Position numbers and translations under genes: made by a program. Under the pieces are notes generated by a model. The model saw nothing but the letters and a program-made list of their open reading frames with translations, had not been told where the DNA came from and made no database searches. Of a stretch of DNA of 64,000 bases, positions 36,935 to 45,646 are shown in pieces (the stretch's first letter is position 1; every line of letters begins with the position of its first letter). The stretch comes from Desulfosporosinus nitroreducens (GTDB lineage Bacteria; Bacillota; Desulfitobacteriia; Desulfitobacteriales; Desulfitobacteriaceae), in assembly GCF_023897015.1 (NCBI RefSeq), contig NZ_JAMHFY010000023.1:1-64000 (forward strand), written 5' to 3'.

Positions 36935-36991
36935 TTAGGCTATAACAACCCCATCTGACGGTTTCCAAGGATGCCAATTAGTTAATAACAC

Positions 36992-37042
36992 ACGAAGGCT
37001 AAATTTACCCTTTCGCATCAAGAGGGCAAATTTAGCCTTCGT
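36992..37042. terminator. Bidirectional terminator LysR / response regulator
   Basis: ACGAAGGCTAAATTT (36992-37006) pairs perfectly with AAATTTAGCCTTCGT (37028-37042), followed by CATTTTGT. It separates the convergent genes. Confidence 0.85.
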
Positions 37043-37202
37043 CATTTTGTCTAGCCATTCGTTATTTTTATTGCCAGACACCTAAATTACGTCACTAATT
37101 GTCAATTTCAGCTTGTTTTTACACTTTTTACAACAATTATTTTATGAAAATGAACGTAATTCCTATTCCGGCAAGCCTTAATTTTGGCTAGTAGCAAGGA
37201 AC

Positions 37203-37964
37203 TCAGCCCTTATTTTCGCTATCAGACAGATGTTTTCTTCTGTATGCCTTAGGGGTCATATTCATTTGCTGTACAAAAACACGATTAAAATAGGAAGGAT
37301 CCGTGAAACCACACTCACTGGAAATGCGATAGGCGGGATAGCTGGTTGTCTCCAACAATTTGCAGGCATGATCTATTTTTAATTTATTGACATAATCTAT
37401 ATAGGTAACCCCTACTTCTTTTTTAAAGATGCGGCTAAAATATTGGGGATTCAAAAATACGTTGGACGAGACCAGTTGCAGAGGTAATTTTTGTTTAAAG
37501 TTGTCGTGTATATATCTTAATGATTTTTCAATAAAATATATCTGATTAGTTTCTTGTTCCACAATTTCTTCATCAACATCTACCTGGCACGCAGTTACAG
37601 TAGTCAACAGCTCATGAAATGTTTTCTTAAAAACGGACGGCTTGATGGGTTTGAGCAAGTATTCCTGAACGCGGAGGCGAATTGCTGTCTGTGCATAAGA
37701 AAAGTCTGAACAAGCCGATAGAATCATAACGCAGGCCTGGGGATGGAATTTCTTTATCTCCTGAAGGGCCTGTAAGCCATCCATTTCGGGAAGAAGTATA
37801 TCCATGACTATAATGTCCGGTCGATACTGTTTGGCCATTTTAACAGCCTGTATTCCGCTATCACAGGTGATTATTTTATCTGTAGGGAGAAGTTCTTCGG
37901 CCACAATCGATTTGAGAAATTCCAATTCGAGTAATTCATCTTCCACAATTAAAACTACGCTCAT
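37203..37964 (-). CDS. AraC-type response regulator of the PocR-linked two-component system
   Basis: The receiver domain (about 1-120) starts VVLIVEDELLELEFL with the acidic pair, has the phospho-acceptor in PDIIVMDILLPEMDG and Lys in EYLLKPIKP. A C-terminal AraC HTH pair follows (about 150-250: RYIHDNFKQKLPLQLVSSNV, SSECGFTDPSYFNRVFVQQM, then TPKAYRRK). Start ATG 37964 follows GTGAGG inside the end of the kinase gene, so the two are translationally linked. Sits immediately downstream of the choline BMC operon and is the best candidate for its activator. Confidence 0.9.
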   Translation of the reverse strand: MSVVLIVEDELLELEFLKSIVAEELLPTDKIITCDSGIQAVKMAKQYRPDIIVMDILLPEMDGLQALQEIKKFHPQACVMILSACSDFSYAQTAIRLRVQEYLLKPIKPSVFKKTFHELLTTVTACQVDVDEEIVEQETNQIYFIEKSLRYIHDNFKQKLPLQLVSSNVFLNPQYFSRIFKKEVGVTYIDYVNKLKIDHACKLLETTSYPAYRISSECGFTDPSYFNRVFVQQMNMTPKAYRRKHLSDSENKG

Positions 37965-37966
37965 CA

Positions 37967-39172
37967 CTATCGCCTCACATTGGGTTTGCTTGGAATCGAA
38001 ATCGTGACGGTACTTCCACTATAATCTGATTTAGCAATTTTTAGCCCGTATTGTTCTCCGAAGTATCGTTTCAAACGTTTGTCCGTACTGCGAAAGCCTA
38101 TTCCCAGCTTATTTTCCGATTGTTGCAAACCTTCAAGGACTTCTTTGGGGAAACCATTTCCATTATCCACAACAAAAATTTTGATGTCATTTTTATATAA
38201 TTCTGCATAAATTTTTATCTTTCCCCCGTCCCTTTTAGGTGTAATGCCATGGATTAGAGCGTTCTCAACGATGGGCTGTATAATCATATTGGGTATTCTA
38301 TGAGGTTTAATATGCTCTGCAATGTCAATCTCATATTCCAAACGATTTTTATATCTTACCTTCTGAATATAAAGGTATTTCTCGATATTATCCATCTCGG
38401 CTCCGATAGTGTGTAACTCATCGTCTTGCTTTAAATTGTACCTCAATAAATCGGAAAGACAGTAAATGAGTTCTTCCGTTGTATGAGATTTTTCAAAATA
38501 GGCGATACGGGCTATAGAGTTTAGGGTGTTGAACAAGAAATGGGGATTAATCACCAGAGACATGTTTTTAGCTTCGAGGTCAATAATCTTCTTTTCCAGC
38601 ATCTCTTTTTCAATAGACAATCTTACTACAGCCTTATCTGCTGTATGAATGCTTTGAGAAAAGTCGTGGCCAATATTTTGAGTGATATGGTTGCAAATTT
38701 GTTCATGAACTTCAATTTTATTTTCTTCAATGGTTTTTATCGCTGCAATTGATTTAGCAATAGCTTCCGGTTCAAGTTTTTTATCCTTTGCTATGGCCAT
38801 TATATCAATTAGATATTTTTGATATTCACTATCCGTTGAGTAAACCTGCGCTCCGACGAGATAGGCTATTGTTTGGTTGCTAATATCGACTGGCAAAAGG
38901 ATATTTTCCAGTCCGTGTCGACAGATAAATCGGTCACTCTTTCCTGGTTCTAATCTAGAAATATAGTCTGCACATATCCGTGTTTCATCTTCCTGGCAAA
39001 TAAATTTGCAAAAATCGGGAGACGGATTAAACTCAAGCAGAATATTGCCACTGGTATCTATCATCTGTAAAGAAATATTGGATAGGGATAATAGTCCGCT
39101 ATAGCGCGAATACAGATTGGAATCCATTAAATTCTTTAATGTTTCGTCAGTCTTGTTCATGCTTTTCGCCAA
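37967..39172 (-). CDS. Sensor histidine kinase with N-terminal PocR domain
   Basis: 401 residues, soluble. Residues about 10-170 are a PocR sensory domain with its cysteine-rich segments (DFCKFICQEDETRICADYI, DRFICRHGLENILLPV). Residues about 195-280 are the LytS/YehU-type His-kinase domain with phospho-acceptor in VINPHFLFNTLNSIARIAYF. The C-terminal ATPase domain carries MIIQPIVENALIHG and VDNGNGFP. PocR domains are linked to small diol/alcohol sensing in pdu control, so this kinase plausibly senses a choline-pathway compound. Partner response regulator overlaps its stop. Confidence 0.88.
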   Translation of the reverse strand: MAKSMNKTDETLKNLMDSNLYSRYSGLLSLSNISLQMIDTSGNILLEFNPSPDFCKFICQEDETRICADYISRLEPGKSDRFICRHGLENILLPVDISNQTIAYLVGAQVYSTDSEYQKYLIDIMAIAKDKKLEPEAIAKSIAAIKTIEENKIEVHEQICNHITQNIGHDFSQSIHTADKAVVRLSIEKEMLEKKIIDLEAKNMSLVINPHFLFNTLNSIARIAYFEKSHTTEELIYCLSDLLRYNLKQDDELHTIGAEMDNIEKYLYIQKVRYKNRLEYEIDIAEHIKPHRIPNMIIQPIVENALIHGITPKRDGGKIKIYAELYKNDIKIFVVDNGNGFPKEVLEGLQQSENKLGIGFRSTDKRLKRYFGEQYGLKIAKSDYSGSTVTISIPSKPNVRR

Positions 39173-39423
39173 ACTTCCTTTTCTATAATTAATTCTATTT
39201 TACTTGACAGATTTTCAGGAGAACACTTTCAAAGTGTTTTAGATTCCTGTTGCGTTTGGCTTAACAAGCTGCCCTTATAATAAAAAAGAATCAACCACTG
39301 TCTAGACAGTAGTTTAATTCATTAAATACGCAAATAAACAAGCATTCCATAAAGCACGCGACCCAAAATGTTCTAAACCTTCTCAAAAAAGAAGACCTCC
39401 AAAGATACGTGATTCGGTTGCAT

Positions 39424-39458
39424 TTTCATAATACAACAAATTATTTCATAATACAACA
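39424..39458. promoter_or_regulatory. Direct repeat upstream of the PocR kinase gene
   Basis: TTTCATAATACAACA occurs at 39424-39438 and again at 39444-39458, exactly 20 bases apart (about two helical turns), the layout used by AraC-type regulators. ATACAA(C/T)A also occurs, inverted, twice in the BMC operon promoter region at 56902-56910 and 56925-56933. Autoregulation by the AraC-type response regulator is inference. Confidence 0.45.
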
Positions 39459-39497
39459 TTGCTAGGAGTATGTGTGATTACCTCTCCAGAAAAGATG

Positions 39498-39532
39498 AAG
39501 GTCAAAACCTCCCCTAGGAGATTTTGACCTTT
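39498..39532 (-). terminator. Terminator of the BMC operon
   Basis: AAGGTCAAAACCTCC pairs with GGAGATTTTGACCTT with one mismatch (CCTA loop), 25 bases after the last shell gene. Confidence 0.85.
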
Positions 39533-39556
39533 GCTGTATGGCTTGTCTAATGGAAA

Positions 39557-39847
39557 TTATGCTTGTTTTTTAACTTGAGGGAGCATCATTTCTACGTCAC
39601 CGTGTGGACGCGGAATGACATGAACGGAGATTAACTCTCCAACTCGCTGAGCTGCGGCAGCACCGGCATCGGTTGCTGCTTTTACAGCACCTACATCTCC
39701 TCTTACCATAACGGTAACTAAAGCACCCCCGACTTTTTCATAACCAATCAGTTGAACATTGGCCGCTTTCACCATGGCGTCCGCCGCTTCAATTGCTCCT
39801 ACAAGACCTTTGGTTTCAATTAATCCTAAAGCTTCTGATCTACTCAT
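39557..39847 (-). CDS. BMC-H shell protein (last gene of the operon)
   Basis: 96-residue hexameric microcompartment facet protein: [20 protein letters not shown] start, [20 protein letters not shown] with the pore loop, and [21 protein letters not shown] precedes the ATG. The canonical PduA/EutM-like form; together with the BMC-H genes at 56140 and 56458 it probably makes the bulk of the shell. Confidence 0.95.
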   Translation of the reverse strand: MSRSEALGLIETKGLVGAIEAADAMVKAANVQLIGYEKVGGALVTVMVRGDVGAVKAATDAGAAAAQRVGELISVHVIPRPHGDVEMMLPQVKKQA

Positions 39848-39867
39848 TTTTGTTTCCTCCTAAAATT

Positions 39868-40509
39868 TTATTTTGTGATTGTTATTTTTGAGGTTGATGC
39901 GAGCTGCATGGCATTCGCTTCTTCCGTGTCGAGATGAAATTCAAGTGCCGAGGTGTTATTTGCTCTGATAAGGACATTCGAGTAAGTTCCTCCCCGAAGT
40001 CCGTCTATTTGGATGGTTACCAATTCTCCATCTGTAACCCCAAAGTTATGGGCATCATCCAGGGTCATATGAATATGCCGCTGGGCAATCAAAACCCCTT
40101 TGGAAAGAAGGATACTTCCTTTGGGACCAATAAGAGTGATTCCCGGAGTTCCTTGCAGGTCTCCAGATGATCTCACGGGCGCGGTTATGCCGAGTTTGAA
40201 ACAATCTGCCAGGAGTATTTCTACCTGAGTCTCTTTTCGCGCCGGCCCGAGGATGCGAACCTTTTCAATAGTCCCTTTGGGACCAGCCAGGATTAGCGTT
40301 TCCTTGCAGGCATATTGCATGGGTTGGGACAAATCCTTAGTTTTCGTCAATTGGTATCCTGCACCAAACAAGGTTTCCAAATCCACTTGAGAAAGATGAA
40401 TATGACGGTTAGATATTCCTACGGGTATAGAGCTTAAATCCGCTTTTAAATACCCCCCTTCTTTGATTGCTTCCAATAGAAGCGCTGCTAAATCGTCATA
40501 CTTTCCCAC
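39868..40509 (-). CDS. pduL: Phosphotransacylase PduL
   Basis: Converts acetyl-CoA and phosphate to acetyl phosphate and CoA inside the compartment, which recycles CoA. Two PduL domains with zinc-binding histidines in GISNRHIHLS (residues 36-38) and AQRHIHMTLDDA (about 145). 213 residues. The N-terminal amphipathic segment YDDLAALLLEAIKEG may be an encapsulation peptide. It begins 3 bases after the aldehyde dehydrogenase gene, so translation is probably coupled. Confidence 0.95.
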   Translation of the reverse strand: MGKYDDLAALLLEAIKEGGYLKADLSSIPVGISNRHIHLSQVDLETLFGAGYQLTKTKDLSQPMQYACKETLILAGPKGTIEKVRILGPARKETQVEILLADCFKLGITAPVRSSGDLQGTPGITLIGPKGSILLSKGVLIAQRHIHMTLDDAHNFGVTDGELVTIQIDGLRGGTYSNVLIRANNTSALEFHLDTEEANAMQLASTSKITITK

Positions 40510-40511
40510 GT

Positions 40512-41996
40512 TTAGTTACCACCTCTTTTTTTCAGGAGCAAAATAACTTCATTCACAACGTTCATAATCTGATCATCGCTAATGGCAGCAGGGCTGTTGC
40601 TCTGTGCCACGCAGGCTGAAGAGCAGGAGGTTGTGTTTTCGGTGAAGTCTTTGATTCCATAGGCTATACGTTTAATATTGATCAAGTGCATGGGGGTTAC
40701 ATTATCGGAGGTTGCACTTCCGCCCCAAGTACCACAACCCAGTGTAAAGGATGGGGAAAGTCCTGTACTTGCGCCCACACCGCCTTGGCTGGAGGCTGTG
40801 TTGACCAAGATCCTGAAGACAGGTTTTTCAGCGAATTTCATGACCATTTCTTGATTTTCCGTATGAATGGAAAGGCTGTGCCCAACACCGCCGTTATTCA
40901 AGAGTTTGATGCACAGGTCACAAGCTTCCTGCCAATCTTTTACTGTATAAAATGCCAGCACGGTAGTCAGCTTTTCGTAAGACAAGGGATATTCTTCGCC
41001 CACGCCCTGTTGTTCCCCTAACAGGACTTTTGTGCCCGGAGGAATGGCTATGCCGACACTGTCTGCGATAACTGCAGCGGATCTGCCTACCATTTTCGCA
41101 TTCATAGCATGACCGCGGACAAACAATTTTTTGGCAACTTGGTTTGTTTCCACGGGGGTCATGAAGTATCCACCCTGTCGTCTGAATTCTTCCATAACCT
41201 GGTCACGCATACATTCCTCGACGATAACTGATTGCTCGGATGCACATATGGTTCCATTGTCAAAGGTTTTACTAGCAATAATATTTTTGACTGCTTTCGT
41301 AATATTGGCAGTTCTTTCGATATAAGCCGGAACGTTACCCGGGCCTACACCCAAGGCCGGCTTCCCTGCACTATAGGCAGCCTTAACCATGGCTGAACCG
41401 CCTGTTGCTATAATCATGGCGACTTCATCGCATTTCATGAGTTCATTGGTTGCATTCATCGAGGGTTTTGAGATACAGCCAATGATATTAGCCGGTGCAC
41501 CGGCAGCTACTGCGGCATCGTTCATCAGTCTGGCTGCTTGCATGGTGCATTTCAAAGCTGAAGGATGCGGAGAGAACACAATCCCGTTACGAGATTTAAT
41601 GGCAATAATGGATTTGTATATGGCCGTCGATGTAGGATTGGTTGAGGGAATAATCCCCATGAGTACTCCTACCGGTTCAGCGATTTCCATTATTTTATTG
41701 ACCTTATCGTCTTTGATGACTCCAATGGTTTGCATAGGTTTAATGAATTCATACAGTTCTGTGGAAGCAAAATGATTTTTGAAGATCTTGTCTTCTACTT
41801 TACCAAATCCCGTTTCCTCTACAGCCAGGTTGGCCAGAGAAACAGCATTTTCCTCTGCTACTTTCACCATATTGCGGATGATTTTCTCAATTTGCTCGCC
41901 ATTAAACTTTGCAAGTTGAGCCTGTGCCAGTTTAGCCTGACGGGCAAGATTTCTTGTCTCTTGCACGGATTGTAAATCATAATCAAAGTTTTCCAA
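40512..41996 (-). CDS. CoA-acylating acetaldehyde dehydrogenase, catalytic Cys present
   Basis: 494-residue EutE/PduP-like enzyme that oxidises acetaldehyde to acetyl-CoA with NAD+. The active-site Cys251 lies in FDNGTICASEQS, and the family segments IPSTNPTS, GGSAMVKAAY and GPGNVPAYIE are normal. N-terminal residues 1-30 and the C-terminal DDQIMNVVNEVILLLKKR look amphipathic, as in BMC-targeting peptides. The paralogue at 54591-56084 has Ser at the identical position, so this copy should carry the activity. Confidence 0.93.
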   Translation of the reverse strand: MENFDYDLQSVQETRNLARQAKLAQAQLAKFNGEQIEKIIRNMVKVAEENAVSLANLAVEETGFGKVEDKIFKNHFASTELYEFIKPMQTIGVIKDDKVNKIMEIAEPVGVLMGIIPSTNPTSTAIYKSIIAIKSRNGIVFSPHPSALKCTMQAARLMNDAAVAAGAPANIIGCISKPSMNATNELMKCDEVAMIIATGGSAMVKAAYSAGKPALGVGPGNVPAYIERTANITKAVKNIIASKTFDNGTICASEQSVIVEECMRDQVMEEFRRQGGYFMTPVETNQVAKKLFVRGHAMNAKMVGRSAAVIADSVGIAIPPGTKVLLGEQQGVGEEYPLSYEKLTTVLAFYTVKDWQEACDLCIKLLNNGGVGHSLSIHTENQEMVMKFAEKPVFRILVNTASSQGGVGASTGLSPSFTLGCGTWGGSATSDNVTPMHLINIKRIAYGIKDFTENTTSCSSACVAQSNSPAAISDDQIMNVVNEVILLLKKRGGN

Positions 41997-42072
41997 TTTG
42001 CTATTCCTCCCTCCACGTCTCTATTTATTTTTATTAGCAGACAAGTTTGCATAATATGATCTTGCGGACAGG

Positions 42073-42741
42073 CTACCTTTGAATCTCCTGCTCGTAGTAT
42101 CCCTTTAGTTTCTGGATCAGTAAGTCCTTGTCTGCTTTAGATATGGCTCTTCCTGCTATGCCAAGTTCTTTGTATTCTCTTGCTAAATTTCGGAGTTTTA
42201 CCACAGTAATAGTTCTCAGGACGTCCAAACTTTTTTCAAGGCCGAATTCCTTTACGAAGGCATCTACCCTCTCTTTGCAGAGTTGGTTCAGCACTATTTG
42301 CGCTGACTCAATGCTTTCATGTCTGGTTTTGGCAGGTTCCGTCGATTCTGTTGCTGTGTCCTGGTTTGGCAAGGGAACGATTATATTGGCGGTTGGATCA
42401 GCGTCCGAAAGAAAGCTTGATTTCTCCTGTGTTGCTACTGGGATTGGTTGCTCCTCAACGGGATTTGCCTTTTCTCCAACCATGCTTTCAATCTCCTGAT
42501 GAGGTCTGGGAATGACATGGTGAGAAACTAAAGACAAGGGACCAATCTTTTCAACCGCAGTTACACCTGCCTCCACAGCTGCTTTAACGGCTCCCACATC
42601 ACCGGTTATGGTGATTGTTACCAGGCCGGCACCTACAAAGGTCTTCCCTAAAAGTTCCACTTGTGCCGTTTTTAGCATGACATCTGCACATTCAATAGCG
42701 GGAAGGAGCCCGTGAGTCTCAATTAGGCCAAGAGCCTGCAT
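42073..42741 (-). CDS. BMC-H shell protein with C-terminal SAP/Rho-N-like domain
   Basis: Residues 1-90 are a BMC-H domain (ALGLIETHGLLPAIECADVM, FVGAGLVTITITGDVGAV, SHHVIPRPHQEIESM). Residues about 95-160 are a low-complexity Pro/Thr/Ser/Gln linker. Residues about 170-222 read TVVKLRNLAREYKELGIAGR, then SKADKDLLIQKL, a helical SAP/Rho-N-like pattern often associated with nucleic-acid binding. 222 residues is more than twice a plain BMC-H. GGAGGG precedes the ATG. EutK is a precedent for a shell protein with a nucleic-acid-type tail, but with an unrelated fold. Confidence 0.85.
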   Translation of the reverse strand: MQALGLIETHGLLPAIECADVMLKTAQVELLGKTFVGAGLVTITITGDVGAVKAAVEAGVTAVEKIGPLSLVSHHVIPRPHQEIESMVGEKANPVEEQPIPVATQEKSSFLSDADPTANIIVPLPNQDTATESTEPAKTRHESIESAQIVLNQLCKERVDAFVKEFGLEKSLDVLRTITVVKLRNLAREYKELGIAGRAISKADKDLLIQKLKGYYEQEIQR

Positions 42742-42752
42742 AGCTTACCCTC

Positions 42753-43433
42753 CTATTGTTGCGCCATAAGATCAGGCCAGTTTGCCGGATAGGTTACGTA
42801 AAAGAGTTTGACATAATCGGAGGAACCCCAGGTTACTTTAGAGCCATTAGGTACAAAGAGGACATCTCCCTGGTTAGCCTGATAAGTTTCACCATTGATG
42901 GTGATGGTTAGGCTTCCTTCGAGAACAATATCAATCTCTTCATAGCATAATTCCCACTCAAAGCTGGATTTTTCAATGGTCAAAAAGCCTGCGCTCATTT
43001 GGGAATCCTCTTTACTGATCACTTCACGATAAGCTACGTCGGTGCTTGAATCGCCTGTGTCAAAGGTCTCGAGGTTCACTGTTCTGCCGCGTACGATTTT
43101 AAATCCACTTTTCGGGTCACAATCTGCACGGAAAGGCATTTCTGAAGTTGAAACAGGGACGCTTTCCAGGAGCCTGTTGGCTAGTACCGCTTTTACCACT
43201 TGAAAGATCATTTCCGGGTCAATCTCGTTTTCCCGGCTGTCTTTCTTCGGCAGGCCAATCTCTTTACAGGTGTGATTTCCTTCAGCAGGTGAGTCTGTAG
43301 TAAATTCCACGCCCAGTTCCTTGGCTAAATCCTTAGCTGCCGCTGTAATGATGGTATTGCAGTCTACGTAAAATACATTTTGTCCCTTTTCCGCTGCTAC
43401 TTTTACTTCGTTTGCTGAAACTAGTTTTTTCAA
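42753..43433 (-). CDS. eutQ: EutQ-like cupin protein (acetate kinase role)
   Basis: 226 residues: N-terminal region of about 100 (KLVSANEVKVAAEKG, TIITAAAKDLAKELGVEF) and a C-terminal cupin (EEIDIVLEGSLTITINGETY, GDVLFVPNGSKVTWGS). EutQ of Salmonella has acetate kinase activity, so here it could make ATP and acetate from the PduL product. The N-terminal segment ITAAAKDLAKELGV resembles the start of the EutT-like protein at 46804. GGAGGTG precedes the ATG. Confidence 0.9.
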   Translation of the reverse strand: MKKLVSANEVKVAAEKGQNVFYVDCNTIITAAAKDLAKELGVEFTTDSPAEGNHTCKEIGLPKKDSRENEIDPEMIFQVVKAVLANRLLESVPVSTSEMPFRADCDPKSGFKIVRGRTVNLETFDTGDSSTDVAYREVISKEDSQMSAGFLTIEKSSFEWELCYEEIDIVLEGSLTITINGETYQANQGDVLFVPNGSKVTWGSSDYVKLFYVTYPANWPDLMAQQ

Positions 43434-43485
43434 GGTCGCACCTCCTTTCTATCGTATCGGGTATAGAAGTTTGTGTTTGTTGATT

Positions 43486-44034
43486 TTAGAATAGCGATGC
43501 CCACAGTTTGTCAGAGGGCGAAGGAATTACCTCTGTATCAACTAACAAGCCCCTTTCGCGAGCGATGGATATTCCAGCTTCGATACCTGCTTCTACTGCG
43601 CCAACATCTCCGGTGAAGGTGAAGTAGGCTTTGCCGCCCAGCCCGCTGCCCAAACGCAGTTCGAGAGCTTGTACATCAGCCGCTTTTAGTACCGCATCCG
43701 CTGAAATGATCATAGAAGCTAGTGAAAAACATTCCATGATACCCAAGGCCCCGATTCCATCGGGCATGGTTGTGGCCGTGATGGCCGGGAAAATGCCCTG
43801 ATGAACATTAGCAAGGATAAAGCTGTCTACCAGATATTCTCCTGCCATCTCAACACCAACGCTGATAGAGCTTTCTACGGCGGCAACGTCTCCTTTGATG
43901 ATGGCAATATATTTACCTGGACAGACAGGTGTCGCACTAACCACTTCCACGTAGGCTGTTTTAAGCATTAAATCTGTTGCATTAATTCCTCTGGCAATAC
44001 TCGTAAGCTCAATCATACCTATTGCACTATACAT
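43486..44034 (-). CDS. pduT: Tandem-domain BMC-T shell protein, PduT-like
   Basis: 182 residues with two fused BMC domains (1-90 and 92-182). Cys38 in TPVCPGKY sits in the first pore loop, the same number as the Cys that binds a central [4Fe-4S] cluster in Citrobacter PduT, so an Fe-S cluster at the trimer pore is likely. It overlaps the PduS-like gene upstream by 8 bases, which fits an electron-transfer partnership. Confidence 0.92.
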   Translation of the reverse strand: MYSAIGMIELTSIARGINATDLMLKTAYVEVVSATPVCPGKYIAIIKGDVAAVESSISVGVEMAGEYLVDSFILANVHQGIFPAITATTMPDGIGALGIMECFSLASMIISADAVLKAADVQALELRLGSGLGGKAYFTFTGDVGAVEAGIEAGISIARERGLLVDTEVIPSPSDKLWASLF

Positions 44035-45364
44035 ACGAACCCACCTTTATCACAATAGAATTATCGTTGATCTCAACCACAGTTCCATTAAAGCTGGAGT
44101 GAACGGCAGCTCCAAGACTGTTATCCGGAATTTTACCAACCAGTTGCCCCGCTTTCACCTGTTCGCCGATAGAGACGGCAGGGATTGCTGGTGCTCCAAT
44201 GTGCTGTCGCAAAGCGATCTGGATGTATTCAGGTCGGAATTCGACCTCGGTCATGGGTGCCGGTTTATCGTAGGCTGTTAAACCGATTTTAATAACTAGA
44301 CGTTTACTCGGAATAAGGCGATATTCTCTGGCCGATCTAGCTTGAAAATCCATCTGAATCGGCTGATATTTAACCCCTTGTTCTGCCAGTTTTTGCTTGA
44401 ATAAGACATTGACAGATTTGGGATGAAGATTAACCGGGCAGGAGAATAATTCGCAGGCATTGCATTCACAACATAATTGGGCAATTTGTTGTTCCTTCAA
44501 GTCCTCTAGATTGTAGCTCAAAGCACGCATGACTTTATGGGGCTGCATATTGTGTCCTAGGAGATAACGAGGACACAGATCGGTACACATGCGACATTGT
44601 TCGCAGGCAGTCTTGCCTATCACTCTTGCTCGATCGGGGCTTACCGTTTTTTTACGGATGAGAAAGTGATCCTTTTTCAGGAGTACATAGCCTTTGCTTT
44701 TTTTGGTGACATACCCATCAATATTGTTCATGACAGAACCCATCATGGGACCGCCGTCTATTACGGCATAATCATCCACATTTTCCACTCCGCATTGTCC
44801 AATTACCTCCCGGACGGATACCCCCACAGGTACTCTAAGGGTCCTGGGCTGAGGAATATCACCGGCAACAGTGATGTAGGTTTCCGTGACAGGGTTCCCG
44901 GCCATGGCCTTACATATATTAAGTGCAGTTTCCGCATTGATAACCACACAGCCCACTTTCAGGGGAATAGATGCTTCCGGGACAATTCGTTGAGTCAGTT
45001 CATGAACTAGAACCTGTTCGTCACCAGCAGGATAAATATCTCGGAGTTCCATTACTTCCATATAATCTGAAAATCCCAGAGCGGCGATTCTTTCTCTCAT
45101 AAGGACAATGACCTGTTTGTGTTTGCCCTTTATACCGATGATGGCCTTGCGGGCTTCAATATATCGCCCCGCCGCTTCCATTCCTCTGATGATTTCATCA
45201 GGGAACTTCTCCATCAATTGCTGGTCCACTCTGAGCAGGGGTTCGCATTCAGCTCCATTAAGCAATATATACTCGGCTTTGGACGTTAGTTTGGCGTGAG
45301 TTGGAAATCCAGCTCCTCCCGCCCCAATAACCCCGGCATCCCTTACAATATTTACTAGATCCAA
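44027..45364 (-). CDS. pduS: PduS/RnfC-like Fe-S flavoprotein
   Basis: 445 residues: N-terminal RnfC/NuoF-like FMN-NADH fold (VIGAGGAGFPTHAKL, NGAECEPLL), SLBB segment, ferredoxin motifs CEQCRMCTDLCP and CECNACELFSCP, and a C-terminal barrel-sandwich-like region (GEQVKAGQLVGKIPD). In pdu systems PduS is a cobalamin reductase. Here the pathway is glycyl-radical and B12-free, so it more likely moves electrons across the shell with PduT, perhaps to recycle NADH or to supply CutD; that is inference. Confidence 0.9.
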   Translation of the reverse strand: MDLVNIVRDAGVIGAGGAGFPTHAKLTSKAEYILLNGAECEPLLRVDQQLMEKFPDEIIRGMEAAGRYIEARKAIIGIKGKHKQVIVLMRERIAALGFSDYMEVMELRDIYPAGDEQVLVHELTQRIVPEASIPLKVGCVVINAETALNICKAMAGNPVTETYITVAGDIPQPRTLRVPVGVSVREVIGQCGVENVDDYAVIDGGPMMGSVMNNIDGYVTKKSKGYVLLKKDHFLIRKKTVSPDRARVIGKTACEQCRMCTDLCPRYLLGHNMQPHKVMRALSYNLEDLKEQQIAQLCCECNACELFSCPVNLHPKSVNVLFKQKLAEQGVKYQPIQMDFQARSAREYRLIPSKRLVIKIGLTAYDKPAPMTEVEFRPEYIQIALRQHIGAPAIPAVSIGEQVKAGQLVGKIPDNSLGAAVHSSFNGTVVEINDNSIVIKVGSYV

Positions 45365-45385
45365 CTTTTTCCCGCCTCCAGTTTT

Positions 45386-45646
45386 TTAAAACTTGCAGTC
45401 TTCGTCAATGATTCCTACAATGACGGCATCAATCGGTACATCCTCCCGACCCAACATTTTGCGGGCCGAGCTGCCATTACAGACAATCACTCGTTCGCCA
45501 ACGCCGGCACTGATGGTGTCGGCAGCGATCATGAGACGTCCGGCATCAATACCGCCAAGGACTTCGACCAACATGAATTTCAGTCCTACGAGAGAATCGG
45601 CTTTTCTGGTTGACCATATACTATCAATTACTTTGGCTGCTATCAT
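45386..45646 (-). CDS. eutN: BMC-P vertex protein (EutN/CcmL/PduN family)
   Basis: 86-residue pentameric vertex protein that caps the shell. KVIDSIWSTRK, GLKFMLVEVL, SAGVGERVIVCNGSSAR and VDAVIVGIID-type strands fit the family. It overlaps the preceding BMC gene by 4 bases (ATGA). It is the only vertex protein in the locus. Confidence 0.93.
   Translation of the reverse strand: MIAAKVIDSIWSTRKADSLVGLKFMLVEVLGGIDAGRLMIAADTISAGVGERVIVCNGSSARKMLGREDVPIDAVIVGIIDEDCKF

Larger units (their letters stand above)
39173..39556. other. Gap between the BMC operon and the two-component system
   Basis: 384 bases with no gene. It contains the BMC operon terminator and a 15-base direct repeat in the presumed promoter region of the kinase gene; both are listed separately. 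Confidence 0.6.
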
